DNA of 64,000 nucleotides from Stereum hirsutum FP-91666 SS1 (lineage: Eukaryota; Basidiomycota; Agaricomycetes; Russulales; Stereaceae): the NCBI RefSeq assembly GCF_000264905.1, contig NW_006763134.1, positions 1,300,528 to 1,364,527 on the forward strand. Direction: 5' to 3'. Below the pieces are notes generated by a model. The model was not told the DNA's origin and did not search any database. It saw only the letters and a list, made by a program, of their open reading frames with translations. This document shows positions 47,401-58,701 of this stretch, in pieces. The translations under genes and the position numbers were made by a program. Every line of letters starts with the position of its first letter. Within the stretch, counting starts at the first letter, position 1.

Positions 47401-49739
47401 CCCAGAAGCATCAGGAGTGCTAGAAACTAGTATGGATGTATGGCTATGGCTGTGCAAGAGAAAAAAAAGAGAAGACATATCGCATTGAATGTCTTCTCTC
47501 TCTCGCTATCGGCTTTCAGCTTCTGATCGTCGTCGGGGATCGAATTTCACTCCAGAATTTCAGAGCCGCGTTATGGCCGACGAGACGTGCGTGGTCATGG
47601 ATGTCTGTTTCTGCGCTTTGAACGTCGCGTTGCCATTGGACACATGTTTAGGCATTTAGACGGTGTGTCCTCGGCCTTCAAAGCGTAAAGGTGGATTTGT
47701 ATTGTGGATGATCTACGCGTCGACAACGATCGAGTCGACGTCTGTCTGCTCATGTTCGTGTTCGTGTACCGACATATACTTTGATCTCTGTGGGCAGTAC
47801 ATACACACAATACGCAGACCGCATATCTGATAAGCCCCTTGGATCATGGTCCATGGATGCCTGGCAGTCTGGACCCAAGAACCACATTCTCCGCAAATCT
47901 TTTGCTGACTTTGTGAACATGACGAGTGCGATACGACACGACATGACAATCGATGGATCCTTGGCACGTCCTCCGTGCTCTCGGGCTCGATTCGATCATG
48001 ATGCATAGTATGCATGATCCGCCCCTTCTGACTTCACGTTTTCTCGAATTTCGCATCGGAGTTCGAGACTCGAGACTCGAGTTGTTGTTGAAGGAAGGAA
48101 GGAAGGATGATGGGTCACGGGCTCTATACGGGTATGGTAGCGAGGATCCTGCGGTCTGTCTGAATCGTATGTCGACCGTCGACGATGTGAACGCTCTGAG
48201 GGTCGAGAACTGGCACGAATCTTTCCATCTGATATATCATATCATATGGAGGGCGAGACGTGTCATGGTTCATGGTGCCAGTGTGGGGAGAGGTGCTGCG
48301 AGCCTTGGCCAGCCTGAGAATATGGCTTAGGCTGGTTGCGAGTATGAGGAGCGATGCTTTGCATTCTGGAATTTGTATACTTATCTTCTTGCTCGCGAAG
48401 GGTTGCGGATGAGCGATATGCGATATACGATCATCGCGACTCCTCGCTGCGATCTGCCAGTGTTGCCCATTATGGATTTGAGTTGGCGAGGGGTCGAGGT
48501 GGCATAGGAGAGCTTCAGCCTGCTGCCCGTCCGTCTACAAATTTCTCAATTCCAATTGTCAATGACCTTCGTGGACAGGTAATGGAGGGGTTGCTTGGTT
48601 GATGCTGTGATTGATGGTAGGGAGGAGGACCTTGAAGGTCCGGTCTGACTTGGCCGTTGTGATATGTAGTTTGGCCGAACGTATAGGACCGGGTAGATGG
48701 AGAGATGGAGAGATGAGGATGGAGATGTTATCGATGCTCGAGGAGTTTGAAAACTTTATAGTTTACTTTTTGAACCGCAGCTTGAGCTCGTTGGACGACT
48801 TGGCGGTGCTCTGGAATGGAGAGGCACGTTGTTCTTGTTCTCGAGATATCGTGCAGTGGATTGATTTGGCTGATCTAGGGAGCTGACTCTGACAGGCGGC
48901 CGAGCTGACGAAGTAAGCACGTCTCTCACAGCCTTTCTCTCTGCGTCCGAACCGAATGTCTGAGTCTAAAGCTAATGCTAATTTGTAGGCTCGACCTACT
49001 AGCATGACCTGCGCAGCCCTTTCGTCAACGCCCCGTGGAAGCTTGGAGATATCACGGGCTACTACCGCCACGATGTGCACGTCTATTTGTACCTCAGGCT
49101 GTGGAGTTCCATTCTACCTAGTCTCCGAAGCAGATCTCACCCAAGTACATCCTACCCTCGCGCGTCCCTGCGCACTCCGTCCTTCGGCCAAAATTCGAAG
49201 GCCCTGTCCTCTCTCTTCCCGCGTCTTCGACTTCTTCTCCGCCTCTCGGTCTCACGGAGCACGGAGTCCTTTCTCTTACAAATTTAACCTTTGCATATCA
49301 AATCTTGGAATGTCGAAATCTCAGCGCAACCACGACGGTTGCCCTCCGAATATCGCTCTCGAGCTCGGATCAACAAGAGCTCTGTCTCCCCGTCTTTCTC
49401 TATTGCTTTGATGATGTGATCGGTAGGGATGGGGGCGTAACTGGACGGAAGCAAAGCGTTGACAGCTATGCGGCGTGTCCTGCCGTGTCTCGACTGGCCC
49501 GTGGCGGGAGGCGGAAGCAAAATTAAGGGGCCCTCGGCGGATGGACCGGCCACGACGCGCGGTTGGCTGAGGTCGTGGATATGACCGTAGCGGGGCCATT
49601 AATATTAAAGTCGTACTGAGTTGTGCTCAGCTATTTTACTAGAGGTGTGTTCTCGTCCTATATCGTCCATATCTTCATGTCTTCATGATGTACCTCGCTG
49701 ACTCGGGCATGTTTAGGTTTGCAGGCTAGCCAAGTATAC

Positions 49740-49764
49740 TCACGCACGCACGCACGCACGCATG
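49740..49764. repeat. CACG microsatellite
   Basis: Five to six cacg units in a row, ending catg. Confidence 0.85.
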
Positions 49765-52141
49765 TGAACGTCAGCCCCTGTAACTCTCCTCGAGCTCCTC
49801 TTGTCAATGAGACGAGACAATCGTTCTGGATTGTGAGTCGAGAGCATCCATCACACTGGAGCGGATTTTTTACGGTCGTCACCGCGGCAGTTCCGTCTCG
49901 AGGAGGCAGTGACCAATTTGCGGCTTGACATGATCATTTTCATTCTTGGACGGCTTGAACGGCGTCCGGCGGATGCACGGCTTGCTGACGATGGCGGGGG
50001 CAGTCGGCAGGACTTAGAAGAGGTGCGGTAAGGTAAGGTAAGGTAAGGAATTACCTTCGAGGTTGAACGGATCTTGTCTGACGTTTGGATCTCACTGCTC
50101 TACAGGTTTACCCGCGAACCCTGAGGATGCATTAGTGCTGCCTGTGTCTCGCGGTTGTACTGCTTCGAACGGTAGCACTGGTAGGTACACCAGCTTTCAC
50201 GCTGTGCTACTGCGGCTTGTAAGGTTTTATTTTCAGGACTCATGCTGATTGCGCCTCGGGCCCCTGCATCGGCGTAACAGATCGTAGCTTTATCCATCCT
50301 TCAGGTTGCTTCTGTGCGCGTGCGCTTCCTCGGCCCACGCCTGGTACATTCTGGCTCTCTATGCTGGACAGCTGACCGTGATGCATACAGTATGAACGAT
50401 CATCTTACAAACGTGGACGACGGTGTTAAAGGAAATATGTCCGTTCGTGTCTCTATTTTAATTTCTCCGACTCTCCTCCTATTAACACGTGACTCCTTTC
50501 GGGCCCTTTAGGTGGCAGGGATCAGCCAGTCGTGCTTCACAGTTTTAATCTGCCTTTTCAATCTCGTGGTCCCCAACTCCCATAGTGAATTGTGTACTGT
50601 GAGATCGTTCTCGCTTGCGTGCACGATCGACCTCTCAGCGCTCTAAATCGGACCGTATCGCATGCGATACACACGCTAACCTTTCGCTCTCGGTGAAGGA
50701 CCGACCACAAACTAGTCAAGAGGTTAGCGCATGGTCACCAGGCCCGCATACTCTGCTATGTGCAACCACGAGTACTAACACACAAGGAACAAGACATTCC
50801 ATCCCAGCGAGCTTTCGTACCGCATTCGTGCCACGATCACACCCATTTGGATTAACCTTTGCTTCGTGGGCGTATTCTAGACTGGTAGCGCGACTTACAA
50901 AAAACTCTAATGGTATAACCAAGGTCTTTAGTCGGATCTGGCGCCGGTCGTGCTCTTCTCTTGAAACATGAGCGATGCTACCTCACACGTATTCGCTTAG
51001 CAGGTTTGAAGCCTGATGCAGCTTCTGTAGTTGATGCGGAATCCGTACCGTTGTTCCATCGTCGAAAATACAGCCCTCATGAACTACAGTGCCTCGTTGG
51101 GGATACTTAGCGAGGCACCTTACCGCACTACTCACCCACTAATACACCGTACTCTTGTGACTCGACACCGAGAACGGCCGAGCAGACTTATCTCCCTCAA
51201 ACCATCGGTGTACAAGGGCGTCGACGTCTTCTTCGCTTCTGCGAGTCTTGCACCTGTACGATATAAGACGGCTTGCTCGGACGATGTGCTGGTGGATTCA
51301 TTACGACGCCTGGCCACGGTCTGTCGCGCTGGGTTGCATTCACTCGGCGGGGCCTATGCGGATTACCTCTCCACTGGATATGTGTCTTCAACTTGGGAAT
51401 CGCATTTGCCATTTGCATCACGCTGAGCTTCCATGCTGTTTCACGCGACTGCTTGAATTACTAGCACCAAGGTGCCTGCAGACGAGCTCGTAGTATGGTG
51501 GAGATTAAGATGACACCCGACACTTTCGCTGGATCTCCTCGGCAGCGTGGCCGATCTTCTGTTTTTCGCACAGGACATTTCGAGCCTAGGTCTACTTTGG
51601 CTTTCTTCGTTCGTTTTGACTTTTTCCCTTATGAGCTGTAAATGTCGAGGACAATCGGTTCAACATTCTGCTCAACCCCTCGATTCCAACGTCTTCTCTA
51701 TGAGAAATATTCTGGATCGATTGCATGCTTTTCAGGCTCAGTTGCTTCCAACGACGTCTTCTCCACAGAAGGATGAATCGCTGTCTGTCTTGTAGTGCGG
51801 CGTTCCTACATCTCCCGCGCAGATATAGGGTGCGTAGTTTGTACGCTTGTCATTTGGACAGGGCGATCCCATCGACATCTCAAATGATCCTGAGAATCGA
51901 CCGCCACTCTGAACACCCCGCTTCACATCGTTTGTTTCTGTCGATTCTGGAGTGTCTTGTAAGAAGATCGACCTTCCTTCCTTCCTTCCACAAATTCTAA
52001 GGAAAACACTTTTTTTGGTGCCAACAACGTTGCTCTTGCCGCCTCACCAAAGCATATAGGCAACATCGTAAAGGTCAGCTGCTGCGCGCTAAGTGCTGCG
52101 TCGTGCTGGTTTGGATCCTACATATCAGTGACGACGACATC

Positions 52142-52525
52142 ATGAGACCGACACCACCCAGCTCTCTCTCGTCACTCTCTGACGATGACTCTGAAGACAC
52201 CAACGACTCCTCTCTGTCTTCCACCGATAGCAGTGTCACTGATTGGTCCAGCATCCTTAGGACAAGCTGGTGTGGCTCGGGCTCTTCATCTTCATCTTCG
52301 GCATTCTCGTTCTCTATCTCATCTTTCTCCGACCTTCAAGTCCCCGCCCTTGAATCCATCGGCTCTGATTCTGATGACTCCGATAACTGGGAGGACTCAG
52401 AGGACTGGGAGGATGATGACTGGTGGATAACAGCCAACGGTGGATCAGAGGCTGATGATGAGGATAATGATATGGCTTATGGCGTGCCCCTCTCTCTTCT
52501 CGATGACTGTTGGCTCTTCATCTGA
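52142..52525 (+). CDS. Acidic, serine-rich hypothetical protein (at least 127 aa)
   Basis: An open frame from ATG 52142 (MRPTPPSSLSSLSDDDSEDT) is dominated by Ser and Asp/Glu with Trp repeats (NWEDSEDWEDDDWW). It reads to a stop at 52525. A caatag acceptor at 52559 opens a second protein-like frame (DIPSPGLARAVHRTVEGMYE, RYEAPRTNHNPHTPPGLDY) that stops at about 52766. The two may be exons of one gene, with a donor near 52480. An acidic head followed by RYEAPR-like sequence is reminiscent of the start of some domesticated transposase genes, but no catalytic motif is present, so I assign no function. Confidence 0.4.
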   Translation: MRPTPPSSLSSLSDDDSEDTNDSSLSSTDSSVTDWSSILRTSWCGSGSSSSSSAFSFSISSFSDLQVPALESIGSDSDDSDNWEDSEDWEDDDWWITANGGSEADDEDNDMAYGVPLSLLDDCWLFI

Positions 52526-52769
52526 CTGACTGATCTCTTCTCTTTTAATTCATCAATAGGATATTCCCTCCCCCGGACTCGCACGCGCTGTCCATCGCAC
52601 CGTAGAGGGCATGTACGAACATCGGTATGAAGCGCCTCGGACAAACCACAACCCGCACACACCTCCAGGACTAGATTATCGACATCATCTATACCTGGAT
52701 GCCAAACACCCTCCCCATAATATTATTCCTTCAACCCCAAGTCACTCGCATTGGTCTCCTTATTGACAA

Positions 52770-54480
52770 ACCCTTCGTTGGGACTGATTACTTTATCGGG
52801 CTGGAGTGACTAGTTGTGCGCGAGAGGACGCTGTCGTACCCCATACTACGTCAGGGCATCTTGTTCGACTTTCGCTTCTCAAGCTCTTTCGAAGCTCGAT
52901 CACCAGGAACAGATGTACACTTTGCGCCGAACACGCAAGGCCTTCCTCCCTGACTTCTTGTATGTTTTTATAGAATTAGGGTTGAAAAGGTGTGTCGAGG
53001 GAGCTCCGCAACTGCAGGGCAACTACTGATCTCGGTTCGGGCGTGTGTTTCTTATCACTGATACCTGGATTGTACCATCATCTGAGGTCATATTCGTCAG
53101 ATGTCCGGATTGAGGAAGGAAAATATCTTCGCGCAGCCAACCTTGAATGGCATTGCTATACTTATTCTGGGCCGCACCTCAGCGGGAGCCCGCTCGACAG
53201 TATGGAATTGCTTTACCAGGGGGACCGGGTGGCGTCAGAATTCAGCGCTCTTATCTCATACCCTGCTTTTCTAGAGGAAACCCCACAGCACTAAGGTAGG
53301 AAATGCACATTCTCTATCCGCTACATGAGCTCGTACCCAAAACACACACACCCTATCTTCGACCGCACCTCATCATGTTCTCGTGAATTCGAAGCAGATA
53401 TGGATTTAGTGTGACCCGGTCGATGTGATTCTCCTCGGAGTGCCCACCTGAAGTCCATGAATAAGAGGCTCAGCTTGCGCCTTTCTTTGAGATAAAACCG
53501 AAATCATGGCTTGATATCGATGTCGCATCGAGTCGACGCTAGGAGGGATCGCCTCACGTCATCTACAGCTCGTACGTATGTCATTATAGTCACTGATATC
53601 ATGAGTGCTCTCAAAGACCTCACGATTTCCTTGGGCTCTCACTAAAGCTCGAATTTGCGCTACCGCCACTGTGGCACTGAACTATTTTTACCAACCTGTC
53701 GGAGCTTGAAGCGGAGTTGACACGCTTGACACAGTGTACGGCAAATGTACGGACACCCCGTTCCTTCACACCGCGAACTCTACCACGTAGTCTTCGCCGT
53801 CACGAAGCCCTTCACCTAACACTATCATGGGAATGATTCTGGTTATGACAAGGAAGTGGCCATGCGAGAGAGCTTTTGTCTTATGGATAGAGTCCGACAT
53901 GAACATGTCGGCGCCGTTCGCGAAATACGATCGGTTCTCTCATAAGCAGCTGCCAACCTCGCCCCAAAGCAGGCGCACATTGAGATTTGATTAGACTCGC
54001 CCGAGATGGATATGTCCGCAATATCAAATCCCACCTGACACCCAATACTTAAACTCCACCATCACCCCGCCGAGTCATACAGGTACACATCTGTTTTCGA
54101 AACAATAACTTTCCGGCTTGTAACGCATCTGCAATCGATATCGCAGAAATTCGCGGCTCTCCAGTGCTATCTATATCTGCTTCGATATGACGCGACATTC
54201 CCCGTCTTCTGCCACTAGGACATGTTGTCAATCATCGTAGGGGCACGCTTTGTCACTTCCTGAACGTCTTTATCTTCCAGGTGGTAGTACAGCCGATGAT
54301 GCCAACTCGAGTCAATAGTGCTAGGGCCATGTGGAGGCCACAATACTTATCTCTCGTCATGTACTTTTGGTTATACCGTATGTCGCCAGTCGACGTCTTC
54401 CTCGTCGAACTTAGGCCGAAGCCCTCGTCTATCGTAGGTTCAAGTTTACGCTAGACCCAAAAATACCGCCATGCCTCAGG
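52770..54480. other. Low-coding region with fragments
   Basis: A plus-strand frame at about 53070-53294 (GKYLRAANLEWHCYTYSGPH, then SEFSALISYPAFLEETPQ) reads like protein but has no clear boundaries. The rest shows nothing supported. Confidence 0.25.
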
Positions 54481-54492
54481 ACACTGCTGATC

Positions 54493-54675
54493 GTGCTGTA
54501 CGGTTGTGACAATCGACTCTATCATCTCAACGTCGAAGCCGCCCTCGCCGATCCCAAGATACTAGTACTCAATCAGAAGCTTGCGGATGAGTTGGACGCC
54601 GTTGAGTCTCCGTACGCGGTCGCTTTCCTGCGTGGTCTTTTTTCTGAGGCTATGTTATCGGCCATGCGACGCTAG
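54493..54675 (+). pseudogene. Relic of the MYND-family helical region
   Basis: The short frame VEAALADPKILVLNQKLADE, then LDAV and YAVAFLRGLFSEAMLSAMRR, aligns with copy B (VSAALADPKMINTTLIDELN, then DFVTFLDMRFYDSLSQAVCR). The match covers about 50 residues and stops at a TAG just before a gtaagt donor. No finger or flanking exons were found nearby. It is either an isolated exon of a decayed copy or the only recognisable exon of a diverged gene. Confidence 0.45.
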
Positions 54676-55671
54676 GGTAAGTTTGGAAAACAGGAGGCTG
54701 ACTCTGAAGTCACGCCGCAAGTCCGAGTGAGAAGAAATTCAAGGGCACTATTGTTGGTCGCATGAATCCTTCTTTAGGGGTCTTATGTCTTGCTTGTATC
54801 GATGGTCCCATTTAAGTACTAGTATCCGAGTACGTATGGTGCGGTATTGGCCTTTGGCGCTTGAGTATTATCTGTATATACACGGACACTTTATTTCCGT
54901 TGTCTCAGACGGTCATTGTCCGCAAAATATTATATTTTACCATGTCGAATACATTCACGCTGAGTGGCAGCATCCGGGGGATGGCAGTCGTCCAGGATGT
55001 CGTGTAGCATTTTGGAGGCGGTGGCTGCCAACATTTTACAGAAAGTTTGTCGATATCGAAGCATCACCCAAACGAGAAAACAATGACGCGCGAGAACAAG
55101 ACGCAGAATGAATGATCTTACACATCGCCACGCAAAGAGAGGCAGTGTGGCGGCCAATCACTCCATCGCAATCGAGGAAGCGCGGCCACTTGAACTCTCG
55201 CCTCGTTCATCCAAACATCCTCACAACTTCCACGCTCGTGGGCTGGTTCCACCTCTATCCGGTATCCTCTCTCCCTTAAGCTATATCCCTTCCGCCTTTT
55301 CCTCTCCTGACTGCGCTGGCGCCACTGCTCTCCACATCGAGCGTATAAAGTAGTATAAATAATACGTCGTACGACTCAGCCGGGCTGCCCGTTGTCCCCG
55401 AAACCGCATCACTTCGCGACTTGAAGCTAGAACTGGAAGTGGGATTGATATATTAGGACTGACTGCGACTGGCGGTCGTGTGGTTCTCCATTCTTCGAAG
55501 TCCTTCTTTCACGACGTCCACCGAGTAACTCTTCCCGAACGCGAACTTGGAATTTAAACGCCAGAGTAACCGACCCATCATCCCGCTGCAATACCCAACA
55601 CGCATCACACATCTAACCAATACCCGCCATCGTTCACTCAAAAAACCATCACATACGACCGACAGAAAATC

Positions 55672-57243
55672 ATGCCCCGTCTCCGCGTCCTCGCCGGTCC
55701 CAGCCCGGACTCCATGGTTCCCATCTCTCACACCGTCAACTCCGGAACGGCACATCCCATCTCGTCAGACCTGTTCGAAGGACACGTCGTGGCGCATATA
55801 CAGGGCTTCACGGACGAGCAAGGAAATGTGAGGGAGAGCGAGTATTTTGGGAGAGAGGAGAGGAAGGGCGTTACGTGGAGTATTCAGGTGCAGGGTGAGT
55901 GCTTGTTGCCTTTTCTCTTGTTTCTTGTGGGCTTTTGTGCTTGTGCGGGATGCAAAGGATGTATATTCAATGTTGGCGGGGAAAGAAGCTGACGTTATGG
56001 TCACGGTTCATGTAGGCAGGTTCTTGCAGACTTATTCGGCGGACGATATTTTGTTCGGGAATACGTTCGATAGGCCTCTCAGACTTCCATGGGGTTCTGG
56101 CGCCGCTTTGAAGTTCATGAAGTACGTTTGCCCTTCCCCAATCTACTTCCCACTTCCCCAGCCTCACCATTCTTTAATTCATTCACCCTCGTTCGCGCAG
56201 ATACGTCGACCCCACACTAGACCACGACCTCTCCTCATCCACAAAGCCCTGGGCTCTCTCCCCTCTCATCTCCACCATGCCCTACTTCGCACACCATCGC
56301 GTCGACTCCTCCACTTCTTCCACACCTCGCTTCCCACCTGCACATTCAATCAAAGACGACACCTCACAACTCCACCTCGCACTCAACCCATCCGCTCTCA
56401 GCTCTTCGTCGTCGTCTTCTTCTTCCTCGAGTTCAGGCTCATCCGCAGATGGTTCGATATCGGGTTCGCCGCCCGACTCCCGACTCGAAGTTCCTCATCC
56501 CCCGCGATGCGGTCGTAACGGGAGCAGCTCTTCGCTTTCGAGCGTTGGTTCTTCTGCGTCCTCTGTCGGCCGTGGTTCCATCCTGTCTTCGCTCAGTGGA
56601 AGTGGAACTACGAACAACAAAGCGAGTGAGAAGAAAGGAGCGGAGAAGAAGGAACGGAAGGTCGCGAAGAAGAGGGAGGAGAATGAGAAGAGGTTGAGGG
56701 GGCTGGAGGGCGCGGAGCAGAGAAGGGGGTATTTTAGGGAGAGGGAGAGGAGGAGGGAGGTTTTGTTTGGGCCGGAGGTGTGTTTTCCCTTCTCTTCCCT
56801 TCCCTTTCCCACCGCGTGCTTCCTGCTCTTAATCTGAATACGAATACGAATACGAATACTGATATGTGGATGGATGAACGCAGGACGTAATCACGACAGA
56901 CTTCTGCTACGGATTCCTGCAGTTCAGCCCGGCATTGTCACTACGCCTGCCCGGGGGCGTGTCGTTCGATCTGATGCACTATTGGGACGGGCAGCCGGTT
57001 AGGTTCGTTTGTTGTAGGCGGAAGGGAGCCACCGCGTATTCGGGTTCTGGTTCTGAGGACGGTGGAGCCGATGAGGCAGATGACGGAGACGACCCGTGGG
57101 GAAGGGTGTTTTGGTGTGTGGCGATTGAGCTGGCTGACGACGAGGAGGGTGATGGGGATGGGAACGGGCAGGTGGTTGTGAGGGGAGGAGTGGACGAGGG
57201 GAAGGAGATGAGTGTGGGAGTTGCGGATGAGGATGTTGATTGA
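55672..57243 (+). CDS. DUF1769 (UPF0590) family protein, 421 aa
   Basis: Four exons: 55672-55894, 56016-56121, 56201-56777 and 56884-57243, with all phases consistent. The start is MPRLRVLAGPSPDSMVPISH. The first exon carries the N-terminal strands. Residues about 75-120 hold the family signature (GRFLQTYSADDILFGNTFDR, LPWGSGAALKFMKYVDPTLD, then TKPWALSPLISTMPYF). Residues about 150-260 are a Ser/Gly-rich and then Lys/Glu-rich insertion. The final exon closes the domain (TTDFCYGFLQFSPALSLRLP, GVSFDLMHYWDGQPVRFVCC, WCVAIEL) and adds an acidic tail. DUF1769 proteins are conserved in fungi and have no established activity. No signal peptide or membrane helix is visible. Confidence 0.85.
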
Positions 57244-58701
57244 GTGAGTGGTGAGGCTTGAGACTCGAGATCCATGTTGTTCTGCAGCATACAGACATAC
57301 AGACATACATACATACCCCTTCTGTTTCTTTTCTTCGCCATGTTCCGTTTTGTTGATGTGTACCTCTGGCTCGCCTGTGCGGGCTTGGGTTTCGATTCGG
57401 ATTTCTATAGCATAGCGTATTACCGTCCTCGTCTCATCAATCATCCTCTCACAGTTGTCCGCGATACACATGTTATACACATACGTGTACTGTACCATTT
57501 CACGCGTATTCTTCGTTTGTTGGACTTGCAATTGTTCGAATCCATAGTCGGCATGTCGGAGTCCCGTTTCATTGTGGTCCAGGCCACGTACTTACCTGTA
57601 TTTGTAGGTCCAGGATATTCCGATATGGTAGTTACTCACTACATGTATACACGCACTGGTAGTTTCAGTCGTGTTCGACGATAGAGCGTCGTATACATAC
57701 GCAGAGTACTAGTGATACAATATTTGGTGTGTTTGAGCACACCCATGCGACTGATTTAGATGATTTGCGCGGAGGCGCCGGGTACTTACTAGGAGAGAAA
57801 CAGGAGGATCGTTGGTCCAGCAGCACGCAACCTCAATCAGAGGAAGACTCTCGAGCTCTCGTTCAAACATCTATTCTATTCTACGTAGAGTAAGTTGGGG
57901 AGAAATTCGACAGCGAATGTGGCCCACACGGCCTGTGGCCAATCCAAGTTCGTGATGGCAGGGCCAAGCTGTCGGAGGCGGTGGAAGAAAGAAGCGCGTT
58001 GCCGGACGGGGCCGAAGGACTAAATCCGTGTCGCGAAGCTGTCGTTGGCTGTGGTCTGTTCCTGTCCCTTTTGCGGTCTTTGCACGAACGATAGTACTTC
58101 AAGCTGCTCAGTCTCCAGCGTTCTCGTTCTCGTCGGGCTACTAGTAACATGTATCGAATGCCTCGGATGATGCATACATACGCGGTGTGATGGGACTGAA
58201 GCAGCTGAGCGGACGGCTGGCCGATTTTGTGATTCTCGAATGAGAGAAGGGCCGCACCAACGGCGCCAGGCCCAGACTGTGTTTCTCCTTTGAATTCGCG
58301 TTCCTATACTTCCTCAATATCCCCACGCAACTGACGCCCATCTACAGGCGATCTCGCCCCTTCCCTTTTTGCTGCTCGCTCTTCCCTTCCTGCTCTCACT
58401 CGCACTCACCGCAGTCGCCGTATCCATCTACGCATTTCGCTCGCATTTACTAGGAATATTATTGCTTGAGCTGTTGTCTAAGGTGTCGAATGCGTCTGGA
58501 GGCTGTTGAAGTAGTTGAATATACCCGGTGCGTATCTTGCCTTCTTGGCTTGACCGCGAACAGTTGGCCTGACCTACCAACTGATCACAGAGAGTGAGAG
58601 CTTGAAGAGACTCTGACCGACTCGGATCCGGACCCACCCTCATTTGCACCCTCCCATTCCTTTTCACGAATTGACCGCCCACTAGCAATCAACAACCAAC
58701 A
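57244..58701. other. Intergenic, no gene seen
   Basis: Contains the 3' flank of the DUF1769 gene with a CATA-type microsatellite at 57289-57317 and the promoter side of the DUF7729 gene. No coherent frame. Confidence 0.4.

Larger units (their letters stand above)
45133..52141. other. Gene-poor region, repeats only
   Basis: I see no supported gene. It holds the 47 kb tandem repeat, microsatellites near 48090 (GGAA), 49741 (CACG) and 50030 (GGTAA), and a run of CCA/CTC triplets at 46647-46672. The plus-strand frame at 51031-51426 (131 codons, including DDVLVDSLRRLATVCRAGLH) is the most protein-like and could be an exon. Confidence 0.3.
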
